This document shows, piece after piece, positions 1 to 9,127 of a stretch of DNA of 64,000 bases; the stretch's first letter is position 1, and the number at the start of each line of letters is the position of its first letter. The DNA comes from Dactylosporangium siamense (GTDB lineage Bacteria; Actinomycetota; Actinomycetes; Mycobacteriales; Micromonosporaceae), in NCBI RefSeq assembly GCF_016862795.1, contig NZ_BONQ01000182.1, forward strand, positions 1 to 64,000. The letters are read 5' to 3'. Below the pieces are notes generated by a model. The model was not told where the DNA came from and made no database searches. It saw only the letters and a list, made by a program, of their open reading frames with translations. A program made the translations under genes and the position numbers.

Positions 1-288
1 GGCGGGCGGCCGCCACGGCCGCACCGGTGCCGGGTCATGCACGACGATGTGCAGCACCCTGCTGGTGCAGCAGACCGCGACCCGGTCGACACCACCGGCG
101 TGTTGCAGCGCGTTCGCGGCGAGCTCACCGAGCAGCAGCTCGGCATCGTCGAGCAGGTGCGGCCGGGGCGGTCCGTCGAGCAGACCTGGCACGACGCGCC
201 GCAGCCAGGCGCGGGCCTCCGAAGCCACGGCGGCATCGTCGCGGCGCGCGGGTCTCCACTGAGCCTCGCGCCCACGCTCATGGAGCAT
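1..288 (-). CDS. ATP-binding anti-sigma-type regulator (HATPase_c_2), partial
   Basis: The gene is cut by the window start; 96 N-terminal residues are visible. It resembles the small GHKL ATP-binding proteins of the RsbW/SpoIIAB type, which in actinobacteria usually bind a sigma factor or an anti-sigma antagonist. The N-box-like stretch ELAANALQHAGG (residues 55-66) matches the ATP/Mg-binding helix, and a following VHDPAP (about 84-89) fits the start of the G1 box. The ATG at 288 is preceded by GAGGAGGCAAC, a strong ribosome binding site. The C-terminal lid and G2 region lie outside the window, so catalytic completeness cannot be judged. The partner is unknown; the STAS protein at 53723 is far away and no link is shown. 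Confidence 0.72.
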   Translation of the reverse strand, partial: MLHERGREAQWRPARRDDAAVASEARAWLRRVVPGLLDGPPRPHLLDDAELLLGELAANALQHAGGVDRVAVCCTSRVLHIVVHDPAPVRPWRPPA

Positions 289-488
289 CGTTGCCTCCTC
301 ACCACGCCGGTCCTCCATAGAGCTACCCGAATATGATTCGGATATCCGGCCGGGACGGCTCGCGCGATCGCAAGGAGCTGGATCGGCCGTCTCGGCGTTC
401 AGCTACCACGGACGGCCCTCAGCACCACCCGATCGATGTCGACGAAACGGTGACCGGCCGGGTCCTTCCTCAAGGCCGCTGACGAGAA

Positions 489-518
489 GCGGTCCCCGAC
501 CGAGGGGCCGGGGACCGC
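489..518 (-). terminator. Hairpin terminator after the GlsB-like gene
   Basis: GCGGTCCCCG (489-498) pairs perfectly with CGGGGACCGC (509-518) around a 10-nt loop. It lies about 30 nt downstream of the stop of the leftward gene ending at 548. There is no T run, which is usual for actinobacterial terminators. The rest of 289-547 holds no convincing gene. Confidence 0.6.
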
Positions 519-547
519 GACAGAGCCTCTTCGTGCAGCGGTGATCC

Positions 548-829
548 TTACAGCGTGCTGCGGCGGCCACGGCCCGTGACGGCGGCCACGATGGCGACAC
601 CGATCGCGGCGACGATCACCTGGACGACCAGCTCGCCCCAGTCCACACCGGGGGTGTCGGTGGAGACGCCGATGGCGTTGGCGACGACGGTGCCGACCAG
701 CGCGGCGACGACGCCGACAACGATGGTCAGCCAGATCGGGAAGTTCTGACGGCCGGGGACGACGAGCCGCCCGAGCGCACCCACGATGAGGCCGACGATG
801 AGTGCGGTGATGATGCCGGTGACGGTCAC
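548..829 (-). CDS. GlsB/YeaQ/YmgE-family stress-response membrane protein
   Basis: A 93-residue, highly hydrophobic protein with three predicted membrane helices: about 4-22 (GIITALIVGLIVGALGRL), 30-50 and 65-85. The pattern of a Gly-rich first helix followed by GRLVVPG matches the transglycosylase-associated / GlsB family (PF04226), small inner-membrane proteins induced by stress and of unknown biochemical role. I chose the GTG at 829 because AGGAGGAACCA lies just upstream; an ATG ten codons earlier would place that ribosome binding site inside the coding region. The gene stands alone, with a hairpin terminator downstream. Confidence 0.8.
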   Translation of the reverse strand: MTVTGIITALIVGLIVGALGRLVVPGRQNFPIWLTIVVGVVAALVGTVVANAIGVSTDTPGVDWGELVVQVIVAAIGVAIVAAVTGRGRRSTL

Positions 830-955
830 TGGTTCCTCCTCGTTTCCTGTCTGCGGCATCGATGTACCGCTTCACAAGAGGTCTGCCCATGCTTGCCCGC
901 CGACAAACACCAGCCAGTGACCGGCACGCATGGACGTCAGCCGGCGAACCGCGGT

Positions 956-1606
956 TTACGTGGCCCGGTCGACGGGCCATCCCTCGCCGGCCACGGTGGG
1001 CGGTGCCTCGCTGGCCTCCGTGCGGGTCATCGTGCGCTGCTTGGCTTCCAGGGCGTCGATGATGTCGTGGGCGACGTCCTTCGCCGGACGCATGGCGTCG
1101 ATGGAGATCAGGATGCCGCGTTGGCGGTACCACGCGATGATCGGGTGGGTGACCTCGTAGTACACCCGCAGCCGGTGCCGCATCACGTCCTCGGTGTCGT
1201 CGGAGCGGCGCTCGACCACGGCCCGCGCGCGCAGCCGCCGCAGCAGCTCCTCGTCGTCGGCCTGCAGGTGCAGTGCCACGTCCGCGGTCATGCCGAGTTC
1301 CAGGCCGATCTCATAGATTGCCCGGGCCTGCTGCATGGTCCGCGGCACCCCGTCGAGGACGTAGCCGCCTCCGGCTGACCTCGCGGCCACCAACGCCTCA
1401 CGGATCATGGTCGTGATGATCGCGTCCGGCACCAGCTCACCGCGGTCGAGGTGGGCCCGCACGGCCCGGCCCAGTTCGGTGTCGCGGGCCACGTGGTCGC
1501 GGAGCAGGTCGCCGGTGGCGATGTGGGGAATGTCGAAGTGATTGGCGATCACCGTGGCCTGGGTACCCTTGCCCGCGCCGGGCGGCGCCACCATCAACAC
1601 GCGCAT
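956..1606 (-). CDS. adk: Adenylate kinase
   Basis: 216 residues. Catalyses ATP + AMP to 2 ADP in the cytoplasm. The P-loop PPGAGKGT is at residues 8-15, the AMP-binding stretch HIATGDLLR at about 28-36, GYVLDGVPRT at 81-90, and the short LID segment RARAVVERRSDD at about 126-137. The absent long zinc-type LID places it with the short actinobacterial form. The C-terminus is extended by some 25 residues (EASEAPPTVAGEG...). The housekeeping adk usually sits in the ribosomal protein cluster between secY and map. Nothing of that kind is here, so this may be a second, accessory copy; that is an inference from context. The ATG at 1606 starts directly with the conserved beta strand. Confidence 0.9.
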   Translation of the reverse strand: MRVLMVAPPGAGKGTQATVIANHFDIPHIATGDLLRDHVARDTELGRAVRAHLDRGELVPDAIITTMIREALVAARSAGGGYVLDGVPRTMQQARAIYEIGLELGMTADVALHLQADDEELLRRLRARAVVERRSDDTEDVMRHRLRVYYEVTHPIIAWYRQRGILISIDAMRPAKDVAHDIIDALEAKQRTMTRTEASEAPPTVAGEGWPVDRAT

Positions 1607-1754
1607 GGGTCGTCCTTCTGGTCGTCGGGCGTTGCCCAGGCCGATGCGTCCCTCATCTCAGTGACCAGGGTATGCACGCCGCCAACCGGACGGTTGTCCA
1701 CCCGGCGCTCAGGTGCTCCTGCGCCGCGGTGCCGGCCTGCCATCCCGGTTCCGT

Positions 1755-3359
1755 TCACCCGCTCGGCCGCGCTGGGTGGACGGTGGCAATGCCGTCGCGG
1801 AGGTGCGGCTCGTACACGACGTAGCGGGACTTGCCCTGGAGTTTCGCCGCGTACATGGCCAGGTCGGCGCGGCGCAGGAGGTCGCCGGCAGGCGTGTCGC
1901 CGGTCTCGTGGAAGGCGACGCCCACGCTGGCGGCGGGTCGGGCCGTCTGGGCGTCGATCACGATGTCCTGGCCGAGCGTCCGCACGATGCGTTCGGCGAT
2001 GGCGATGACGCCGGGCAGCGGCACGGAGTCCAGGAGCAGGGCGAACTCGTCGCCGCCGAGCCTCGCGGCGGTGTCTCCGCTGCGGGTGCAGGTGTTGAGT
2101 TGGTCGGCGACCCGGACCAGGACGGTGTCGCCGGCCGCGTGTCCGAGCCGGTCGTTGATGTCCTTGAACCCGTCGAGGTCGATGTACAGCACGGCGAGGG
2201 GCGCCGGTGTGCGCAGCCGCACGAGCAGCGCCTGGGCGAGCCGGTCCTGGAAGAGTGCCCGGTTGGCGAGTCCGGTGAGCGGGTCGTGGAAGGCCAGGAA
2301 GCGCAGTTGCTCCTCCCGTTGCTGCAGGTCCACGACCATCTTCTGCAGGTCCCGCGTCAGCACGACGTTGTCCCGGAGCGCGACGATCTGGCGGGCCACC
2401 ACGAACATGACCAGCAGCGTGACCAGGACCAGCACGACGGTCCCGACGCTGCCGTGGATGATCTCGAGCGCGACGGCCGAGACAACCGCGACGGCCAGCG
2501 GCAGGTACGGCAGGGCGAGCCAGACCGAGGCGAGGCGCTCGTTGGCGGCGGTCGGGGCCGCCCGGGCGCGGCGGGCTCCGTGGGCGACGAGCATGAAGCC
2601 GACGATCCAGCCGACGTTGGCGAAGGTGCCGGTGCTCCACTGCCCGGACTGCGACAGGTAAGCGAACCCGCTGTCGGCGATCGCCAGCCCGAGCATGCCC
2701 AGGCCGACGAGCCCGAGCGCGGCGCGGTTGCGGCGCTCGGACCGCCCGAGCACGACGAAGACCATGCTGGCGATGGCGACGTCACCGATCGGGTACGCGA
2801 GTGCGACGGCCTGCGCGAAGGCGCTCTGCCCGGGCACCTCGAACGTCGGGCCGAGGACGGTGACCCAGCTGACGACGAGCAGCGATCCGGTGATGATGAC
2901 CCCGTCGAGGAGGACCCGGATCCCGCTGCGGCCCAGCCGGGCGAGGGCGAACACGCCGGCGACGGACAGCGGCACCAGCGACAGGAACCCGGCGTCGGTG
3001 CCCGACGGGAACGGGACCGGGTAGATGTGCCGCAGCACGTACGACTGCCACACGACGTTGGCGGCGGCCCAGCAGAACATGCCCGCGCCCAGCAGCGACC
3101 AGCCGGCCCGGTCCGCTCCCGCGGTGCGGCGTCCCGCCCGCAGGCACGCCACCCCGGCCACCGCCGCCGTAACCGTGGAGATGACGCCGCCGCCCACGGT
3201 CGCCTCGATGCCACCGGGCGGCACGACCGCCGTCCACCCGAAGAACCCGACGAGCGCCAGCACCGACAGGACGACCGGCCAGCGCGGTGCGGCCGGACCG
3301 CGGCCGGGACGGCCAGGCGGCGTGGTCCCGGCGTCCTCGGCTCCGGCGTTCGTCGCCAC
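1755..3359 (-). CDS. Membrane diguanylate cyclase (GGDEF)
   Basis: 534 residues. The N-terminal half (about 20-310) is a multi-helix membrane domain. A short coiled linker follows (VALRDNVVLTRDLQKMV), then a GGDEF domain: FHDPLTGLANR at its start, GGDEF at 435-439, and an RSGD product-inhibition I-site just upstream (426-429). All these residues fit an active synthase making c-di-GMP from 2 GTP. There is no EAL domain. The GTG at 3359 follows GAAGGACGTGTGATC. Longer in-frame starts would run into the divergent dynamin gene and give low-complexity Pro/Ala sequence. The membrane domain and linker resemble those of the GGDEF-EAL protein at 15801, so the two probably sense related inputs. Confidence 0.88.
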   Translation of the reverse strand: MATNAGAEDAGTTPPGRPGRGPAAPRWPVVLSVLALVGFFGWTAVVPPGGIEATVGGGVISTVTAAVAGVACLRAGRRTAGADRAGWSLLGAGMFCWAAANVVWQSYVLRHIYPVPFPSGTDAGFLSLVPLSVAGVFALARLGRSGIRVLLDGVIITGSLLVVSWVTVLGPTFEVPGQSAFAQAVALAYPIGDVAIASMVFVVLGRSERRNRAALGLVGLGMLGLAIADSGFAYLSQSGQWSTGTFANVGWIVGFMLVAHGARRARAAPTAANERLASVWLALPYLPLAVAVVSAVALEIIHGSVGTVVLVLVTLLVMFVVARQIVALRDNVVLTRDLQKMVVDLQQREEQLRFLAFHDPLTGLANRALFQDRLAQALLVRLRTPAPLAVLYIDLDGFKDINDRLGHAAGDTVLVRVADQLNTCTRSGDTAARLGGDEFALLLDSVPLPGVIAIAERIVRTLGQDIVIDAQTARPAASVGVAFHETGDTPAGDLLRRADLAMYAAKLQGKSRYVVYEPHLRDGIATVHPARPSG

Positions 3360-3547
3360 GATCACACGTCCTTCGAGCTGATCGGTTCGCAGTGCGTCTG
3401 CGGTACTGATCGGCGCGCAAAACGGACAGTTGAGCGGCAACGTGGTTGTTGTCGCAGTTCCCAGCCGATGGCCGGGCCGGAGGTTTCCCGGGTACCGCCG
3501 TGTGGAATCCAACTCTGCAAGGAACCCGTCCTGAAGAGGTGGCAGCC

Positions 3548-5593
3548 ATGCCGGCATCCGATCCCTCCGGTCTTGCATCGATGGGAGCGTGGCTGCGTGA
3601 TGACCCCTCGCTCGTCCGGTTGGAGACGCTGAGCCAGGAGGTCCGGGAGCTCGCGCTCGATGCGGGGCTGGACCCGGACCGGCACCCGGTGCTGAAGGAC
3701 CCGACCTGGCCGAGCCGGCTGCGGGCACGGGCCGCCGCGCCGGTCACGGTCATCGTGATCGGGCAGGTGTCCTCCGGCAAGTCGACGTTCGTCAACTCGC
3801 TGCTCGGCCGGCGGTTGCTGCCCAGCTCGCAGGACCCGACCGACGGTGTCGTGTCCGTCCTGCAGGCCACGGAGCCCGGTGCGCCCGAGCGGGCCGAGCG
3901 GGTCACCGGCGACGGGCGCGTGGAGGCGTTCGCGTCGCTGGAGGACGGTGTCCGGTTCCTGGCCCGCCAGTCGACGGGTGCGCGGGAGCAGCTCGACTGC
4001 CGCGAGGTCAGGCTGTTTCTCGACGAGCCGATCCTGGAGAACCTGCGCCTGGTGAACACGCCGGGGCTCGGTGACCGGCTCGCGGCGTTCGAGCGGGTCA
4101 CTCTCGACTGGCTGCACGACGACGCGTCGGACCTGGTGATCTGGACGTTCTTCCCCGACTCCGCGGCCAACCGCGGCGAGCTCGGGGTGTTCGCCGACGC
4201 ACTGACGCGGCGGCGCAACGCGGTGCTCGGCGTGGTCACCCGGTCCATGGAGGACCACGAGGACGAGCCGGACTTCGATCCGCGCACCGACGCGCAGCTC
4301 GCCGGTGTCGTCGCCCAGTTGCGGGCGCATCTCGGCGACTACCTGCACGACGTGGTCCTGTACGACGCCTACCGGGCGCGGACGCTGCTGCGGCAGGCGC
4401 AACGCGATCCCGAACGGGTGCACGACCCGCGGTTCGCGCTGGGCCTCGAGCGGTGCGGGTATGCGGAGGTCCGCCGGGTCCTGACCCGGCTCGCCGCCGA
4501 CGTCGACGAGCGGCGGATGCTGCTCATGCGGCAGTGTGCCGGCACGGCCGACGCGCTCGCCGTCGCCGCCCACGCCGCCGAGGAGGTGTTCACCGGACGC
4601 GCCCGGATCCGCGCGGATCAGCTGGCCGCGTTCCAGCGGGTGGAGCGTGAGGTGATCAACCCCGTGCACGACGTGCTGGACGCCGACCTCATGACCATCG
4701 CCGACCGGTTCGCCGCCGAGCTGGTGCACCTGCACACCGAGGCCGCCACCGACGTCATCGCCGCCGAATTCACCCTCACCGGGTCGCTGCTCGGCAGTGC
4801 CGCCTCGGCGCTGTCGCGGGTCACCGCGCGCGGCACGCAGGTGGACACCGTGTCGCAGCGGCTGAACCGGGCGATCGAGGCGGAAATGGAACGCAAGCTC
4901 GCGGCGACGTCGTTCCAGGAGCGGCTGCACACAACCACCCGCAGCATCGTCCAGCGCCGGCTCAACGCGCTCGCCGGGGAGCTGCGGGTCACGGTGGCGG
5001 ACCGCCGCCCGAGCACGCAGACCACCGGCACGATCGACGTGCGCCCCGTCGGCGGCATGGCACAGCCTTTCGTCGAAGGGATCGTCAGCCACGTCGTCGG
5101 TACCGTCGCAGAGGCCGCCGCCAAGAGCCTCGTCGGTGGTGCCAGCGCCGCCATGGGGCGCAGCGCGATCGAGCAGGTCGGCACGGCGGTGGCCGTCGGC
5201 GCCGCCCGCACCGCCACCACCTCCACCCTCGCCAAGGCCGTCGGCGTCTTCACGGTCGTCATGGTGCCGCTGGACGTGCGCAAACTGTTCAAGGACTTCA
5301 ACGAGGGCAAGGCGCGCCTCATTCAAGGTATCGCCGCCACGTACGACCGCAGCCGGTGGCTGTACGCGGGCCGCATCCGTGACACGTTGGCGCCGATCGC
5401 CGACGCGGCGGTCGACGACCTGCGGCTGGCGGCCAGAGCGGGGCTCGTCCCGGCCGACTCCGACGAGCACCGCTGGGCCGAGCTGGCGGCCGCCGCCGGC
5501 AACGCGGCCAACGCCATGCAGAGCATCAGGGAGACGTTGACCCGTGCGGCAGCCGGCCTGCTGGAGCCGCCGTCCGGCCGCCATCCGGCATGA
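3548..5593 (+). CDS. Dynamin-family GTPase, first of a tandem pair
   Basis: 681 residues. The GTPase domain shows G1 GQVSSGKS (about 72-79), a G2 threonine in DPTDGVVS, and G3 NTPGLGD (about 170-176, Asn instead of the usual Asp). A long helical region follows, with a hydrophobic Gly/Ala/Val stretch at about 540-600 (TVAEAAAKSLVGG onward) that could be the membrane-inserting paddle. Bacterial dynamin-like proteins bind and remodel the cytoplasmic membrane; actinobacterial pairs such as DynA/DynB and IniA/IniC are known in sporulation septation and envelope stress. The ATG at 3548 has GAGGTGG seven bases upstream. Its stop overlaps the start of the next GTPase (ATGA), so the two are translationally coupled. 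A clear G4 N/TKxD motif is not obvious. Confidence 0.87.
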   Translation: MPASDPSGLASMGAWLRDDPSLVRLETLSQEVRELALDAGLDPDRHPVLKDPTWPSRLRARAAAPVTVIVIGQVSSGKSTFVNSLLGRRLLPSSQDPTDGVVSVLQATEPGAPERAERVTGDGRVEAFASLEDGVRFLARQSTGAREQLDCREVRLFLDEPILENLRLVNTPGLGDRLAAFERVTLDWLHDDASDLVIWTFFPDSAANRGELGVFADALTRRRNAVLGVVTRSMEDHEDEPDFDPRTDAQLAGVVAQLRAHLGDYLHDVVLYDAYRARTLLRQAQRDPERVHDPRFALGLERCGYAEVRRVLTRLAADVDERRMLLMRQCAGTADALAVAAHAAEEVFTGRARIRADQLAAFQRVEREVINPVHDVLDADLMTIADRFAAELVHLHTEAATDVIAAEFTLTGSLLGSAASALSRVTARGTQVDTVSQRLNRAIEAEMERKLAATSFQERLHTTTRSIVQRRLNALAGELRVTVADRRPSTQTTGTIDVRPVGGMAQPFVEGIVSHVVGTVAEAAAKSLVGGASAAMGRSAIEQVGTAVAVGAARTATTSTLAKAVGVFTVVMVPLDVRKLFKDFNEGKARLIQGIAATYDRSRWLYAGRIRDTLAPIADAAVDDLRLAARAGLVPADSDEHRWAELAAAAGNAANAMQSIRETLTRAAAGLLEPPSGRHPA

Positions 5594-7515
5594 CCGCCGT
5601 CGACCACGCCGGGGCCGCCGCCGCATGGTGTCTGGCGCAGCTCGACGCCGCTGTCACGCTCGCGGAGACGGCGGCGGCGCTCGCGGAGACCCCGTGCCCC
5701 GCAGCGCAGCAGCTGCACCGTATGCGCGAGGACTGGGCCGACACCACCCTGCGGGTCGCGGTCGTCGGGGCCTCCTCCACCGGCAAGAGCACGCTGCTGC
5801 AGCACCTCTTCGGCCCCGTGCCGCTGCCGACCGGACGCACCGCGACGACCGCCGCACTGACCGCGCTGCGGCACGGCCCGGCCGCGATCGCGGAGGTCCA
5901 CCTGCGCACAGCCCTGACGATCGACACCGACTCCGACCACCCCGACGGCGCCACCGACGACGTGCGCCGGGCCCTGGCCGCCTGGTGCGCGGACCCGGAC
6001 GCGTTCGGGCTGCTCGGCGCGACCCGCGCCGCGACCCCGCTCGCCGCGGCGGACCTCGACACGGCCGGGCCTCTCGGCCGGATCGACGTGACCTTCACCG
6101 CGGCTCCGCCACTGCGGTTCGACCTGACCGACGCCGAGGACGTGCGCGGGTTCGCCGCCGCCGTCACCGACCCCGTGCACGCGCTGCGGGTGTCCAGCGC
6201 CGTGTGCCGGCTGCCACACCCCCGGCTGCACGGGATCACGGTCATCGACACGGCCGGGTTCTGCTCCCCGTCGCCCCTCCATGACCAGCTGTCGGCCGAG
6301 CTGCTGCAGCGGCGACCGGACATCCTCGTCGTGCTGCTGGACGCCCGCCGGCCCGACAGTCCCCCGAGCCACGACGCGCTCGCCGCCATCCGCCCGATCG
6401 TCGCGGGTCGTCATGCTGCACGGCTCGTCGTCGGGCTCACACACGCCGACCGCGCCCTGCGCAGCCACCTCGACGACCTCGACGTCGACCTCGACGACAC
6501 CACCCCGGACGAGCGCGCGGCATTGATCGACGGTTTTCTCGCCACCTCGCGCCGCCGGACCGCCGCCCTCCTGGTCGACCAGCTCGGGACCGACCCCGCG
6601 GCCATGCCCGTCATCGTGCCCCTCGCACTGTCCCGCAAGGCGCCGCCGGAGCTACGGCAGCACGTGGAGCAGCTGTGGACGCAGGTCGAACAGCTCGGCA
6701 GCGCCACGGCCGACCCCGGCACCTGGCTCGCCCGTAGCCGAGCGGCCGCCGCCGTGATCCAGAACCTGGCGCGGTTCTGCGCCCAGCAGCACCAGGCGCT
6801 GCGATCGGAACACACCGAGCTGCGGCGCCAGGCTGACGAGGTACGCCAACGCGGCCGCTCCAACCTCGCAGGCCACGCCACCGCCCGCGCCGCCGTGGCC
6901 CGTGCGGTCCGCAGCATCCGTGCGGCCGTGATCAGCGAACGCACCACGCTGCTGCGCACCATCGATCAACTCCGCAGGGACAAGGACTTCCGCCGGTACC
7001 TCGCCGAGGACTACCCCGATGCCCTGCACCGAGCGGTCGCCGCCGTCCGCGGCGTCGCCGAGGCACACCACGAGGAGCTCCGGCGGCGGTTCATCATCCC
7101 CGGCCTGCTCTCACCGATCCTGCTCGACGACCGCGGGCTGCGCCCGGACGCGCGCACCACCGCCGCGGCGCGACGCCGGATCTCCGGGTTGTCACACCGG
7201 ATCAAGCAGGGCTGGAGCCTCGCGCTGGGCAGCATCGCCGACCTCGCCGCCCGCGACCTCGCCGCCGCGCGGACGGCACTGAGCGAACACGCCTACCACC
7301 AGCTGAACCAGGTCGGCCTGCACCTGGAGCACTGGATCAACCACATCAACCGCCTCCTGTCAGCGGACCTCGCCACCGTCCGCCGCCACGACCACCACCA
7401 CCGCGCCCACCTGCACGACCTCACCACCCGCATCGAGTCGACCCAGCAGCGCGCGGACCGCCTGCGGTCATGCACCCGCGACGCGGAGGCACTGCTGACC
7501 GCGCTCCCGCAGTGA
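5590..7515 (+). CDS. Dynamin-family GTPase, second of a tandem pair
   Basis: 641 residues, starting inside the stop of the preceding GTPase gene. G1 is GASSTGKS (60-67), G3 is DTAGF (220-224), and THAD in VVGLTHADRAL fits the G4 T/NKxD position. The C-terminal half is rich in helix-forming and His/Arg residues. The shared operon and one-to-one stoichiometry implied by the overlap suggest a hetero-oligomeric dynamin complex, as in DynA/DynB of Streptomyces. The two paralogues differ strongly in sequence, so this is not a recent duplication. Its membrane target and trigger cannot be read from the sequence. Confidence 0.85.
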   Translation: MTAVDHAGAAAAWCLAQLDAAVTLAETAAALAETPCPAAQQLHRMREDWADTTLRVAVVGASSTGKSTLLQHLFGPVPLPTGRTATTAALTALRHGPAAIAEVHLRTALTIDTDSDHPDGATDDVRRALAAWCADPDAFGLLGATRAATPLAAADLDTAGPLGRIDVTFTAAPPLRFDLTDAEDVRGFAAAVTDPVHALRVSSAVCRLPHPRLHGITVIDTAGFCSPSPLHDQLSAELLQRRPDILVVLLDARRPDSPPSHDALAAIRPIVAGRHAARLVVGLTHADRALRSHLDDLDVDLDDTTPDERAALIDGFLATSRRRTAALLVDQLGTDPAAMPVIVPLALSRKAPPELRQHVEQLWTQVEQLGSATADPGTWLARSRAAAAVIQNLARFCAQQHQALRSEHTELRRQADEVRQRGRSNLAGHATARAAVARAVRSIRAAVISERTTLLRTIDQLRRDKDFRRYLAEDYPDALHRAVAAVRGVAEAHHEELRRRFIIPGLLSPILLDDRGLRPDARTTAAARRRISGLSHRIKQGWSLALGSIADLAARDLAAARTALSEHAYHQLNQVGLHLEHWINHINRLLSADLATVRRHDHHHRAHLHDLTTRIESTQQRADRLRSCTRDAEALLTALPQ

Positions 7516-7597
7516 CGTCGGCGGCGCGCCGGAGCGTGACTTCTCCTCGACGGGAGCGCCGATAGCGGTATCGCATCCGGTGTGCCGGTCACGAGAT

Positions 7598-7624
7598 CCC
7601 GGGTCACCACGGTGGTGACCCGGG
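7598..7624. terminator. Bidirectional hairpin between convergent genes
   Basis: CCCGGGTCACC (7598-7608) pairs with GGTGACCCGGG (7614-7624) around a 5-nt loop. It lies between the stop of the rightward dynamin operon (7515) and the stop of the leftward GH18-like gene (7661), so it can serve both. Confidence 0.7.
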
Positions 7625-7660
7625 CCTTCGCTCGTCAGGGCCCGGCCATGCGTGAGACGT

Positions 7661-8767
7661 TCAGCTCTGGCGTAGCGCCGGCAGCGGCACCGGCACCCCG
7701 AGCGCCTGCGCGCCCGCTCCGACGCCGCCCTCGCACGTGTTGGGCGGTGCGGTGCCGATGCCGCGCGTCGAGGGCCGCTCGGCCGCCCAGAACATGAAGC
7801 CCAGCATGCCCGAGGTGGTTCCCGCACCGTTCGGCGCGGCCGTCTGCACGTACGGCGCGAGGGCCTTGGTCACCGACGTGCCGTAGTTGGTGCACTCCGG
7901 ACGGACCTTGCTGCCCTCGGCGATGTACAGGCCTCCGGTGAACTTCGCCGGCGCGAGCGGCGGCACCGGCGGACTGTACTGCGACTTGCCGTCGATGTGC
8001 TCCTGCCAGTTGCTCTGCGCGGTCGCCGCCGACGGCTGCCGCGCCGACACCATCGCGTTGGCGAAGTCGAGCACCGGGGCGTCGGTGCGCAGCCAGTCGG
8101 CGCTGGCCTTGCGGTTGATGTCGATGAGCCAGCGGTCGCCGGCGGCGACGTCGATGGTGAGCCGCGCGGCCGGGTCGGTGCCGGCGGCGTTGTACGGATG
8201 GACCGCCCGGTACGCCGAGATGAAGTTCTGCAGCTGTGTCAGGTTCGGACCGGTGTTCTGCTCGTAGTCGATCTCGATGCCGACGCCGAACTGCGTCGCC
8301 ACGGCGGCGGCGCGCTGCCCCAGCAGGGTGCCGTTCTGCGCCAGCGCGGTGTCCCAGTCGCCCGTGTAGGTGATCCCGCCGATGGAGAACATGACCCGGA
8401 TGCCCCGGGCCGTGAAGTAGTTGACGATCTCCTGCGTCATCCCGCGCGGCACGCCGTTGATGTTGCCGGCGTCGGTGGTCTGGTTGAGCAGCCGCAGCGG
8501 GTTGACGAAGCTCAGCACCACCAGGTTCACGGACGGGCGCCCGTCGCCTCGGTTGATGAGCCAGTGGTTCTGGCTGTCGAACTCGGCCGCACCGCGCACG
8601 GTCCCCCACAGGCAGGCGTCGTTGCTGCAGTGCCACGCGCCGAAGACGGACACGGGTGTGACGGCCGCGGCGGCGGGCGCCGCCGGGCCGGCCAACGAGG
8701 ACAGCGCCAGCAGCAGCGCGGCGAGCAGTGTGCCCGCGCGTCGACGTGATCGGACCGACCGCAACAT
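7661..8767 (-). CDS. Secreted GH18-like (chitinase-type) protein
   Basis: 368 residues. A Sec signal peptide with an Arg-rich start and an Ala/Leu core ends near residue 35 (PAAPAAAA). The mature part has the GH18 TIM-barrel order: the SxGG strand appears as MFSIGGITY (about 126-134) and the catalytic strand as GIEIDYE (163-169). The proton-donor Glu169 and Asp167 are kept, but the usual DxxDxDxE has Glu165 in the middle position and no first Asp. It may therefore be a weak chitinase, an endo-N-acetylglucosaminidase-like enzyme or a binder. The ATG at 8767 is preceded by TGGAGGTCCACG. No carbohydrate-binding module is attached. Converges on the dynamin operon and shares its terminator. Confidence 0.75.
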   Translation of the reverse strand: MLRSVRSRRRAGTLLAALLLALSSLAGPAAPAAAAVTPVSVFGAWHCSNDACLWGTVRGAAEFDSQNHWLINRGDGRPSVNLVVLSFVNPLRLLNQTTDAGNINGVPRGMTQEIVNYFTARGIRVMFSIGGITYTGDWDTALAQNGTLLGQRAAAVATQFGVGIEIDYEQNTGPNLTQLQNFISAYRAVHPYNAAGTDPAARLTIDVAAGDRWLIDINRKASADWLRTDAPVLDFANAMVSARQPSAATAQSNWQEHIDGKSQYSPPVPPLAPAKFTGGLYIAEGSKVRPECTNYGTSVTKALAPYVQTAAPNGAGTTSGMLGFMFWAAERPSTRGIGTAPPNTCEGGVGAGAQALGVPVPLPALRQS

Positions 8768-8851
8768 CGTGGACCTCCAGGCTGACTGAAAAGTATCCTT
8801 ACTGAAACAGCGGCGCCGGCGGGGCCGCCGTTACACGCCCCGCCGGTTCGT

Positions 8852-9073
8852 ATGTCGCGCCACTGGGCTACGCCGCCACTCCGAGCGCTCGCTGCACGAC
8901 AGCTTCACATCGACGAGGGCCGCACGAACGTCGGCATCGCGAGGCGCCTGTGGCTGACCGACCGTACCGTCGAAACGCACGTGAGCAGCATCATCGCGAA
9001 ACTGGGGCTGTCCGACACCGACGAGGACCACCGCCGCGTCCTGGCGGTCCTGGCCTGGCTGGGCCGCCAGTGA
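8852..9073 (+). pseudogene. C-terminal remnant of a LuxR/NarL response regulator
   Basis: 73 residues ending in a recognisable LuxR helix-turn-helix (NVGIARRLWLTDRTVETHVSS, broken here for length as NVGIARRLWLTD plus RTVETHVSS), then KLGLSDTDEDHRRVLAVLAWL. This is the typical C-terminus of NarL-type regulators. The receiver domain and the first part of the HTH (LTPREREVL) are missing, and no matching receiver sequence lies upstream. I read it as a decayed fragment; a tiny free-standing HTH protein is possible but less likely. Confidence 0.6.
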
Positions 9074-9127
9074 CCGGCGTTGACCGGTGGATCGAGGCTG
9101 AGCGCCTCCCCTGTCAGCGCACCGGGG

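Noticed and set aside
956-1606. Short LID of adenylate kinase as an anomaly
   Set aside because: The short LID is normal for actinobacterial adenylate kinases.
1713-3632. Long 639-codon rightward open frame antisense to the diguanylate cyclase
   Set aside because: Composition (runs of Val, Gly, Glu, Asp, Arg) is that of a high-GC shadow frame; the leftward frame has recognisable GGDEF motifs and a ribosome binding site.
3362-5626. 754-codon leftward frame antisense to the first dynamin gene
   Set aside because: No domain, Arg/Gly/Val-rich, and it covers a clear GTPase on the other strand.
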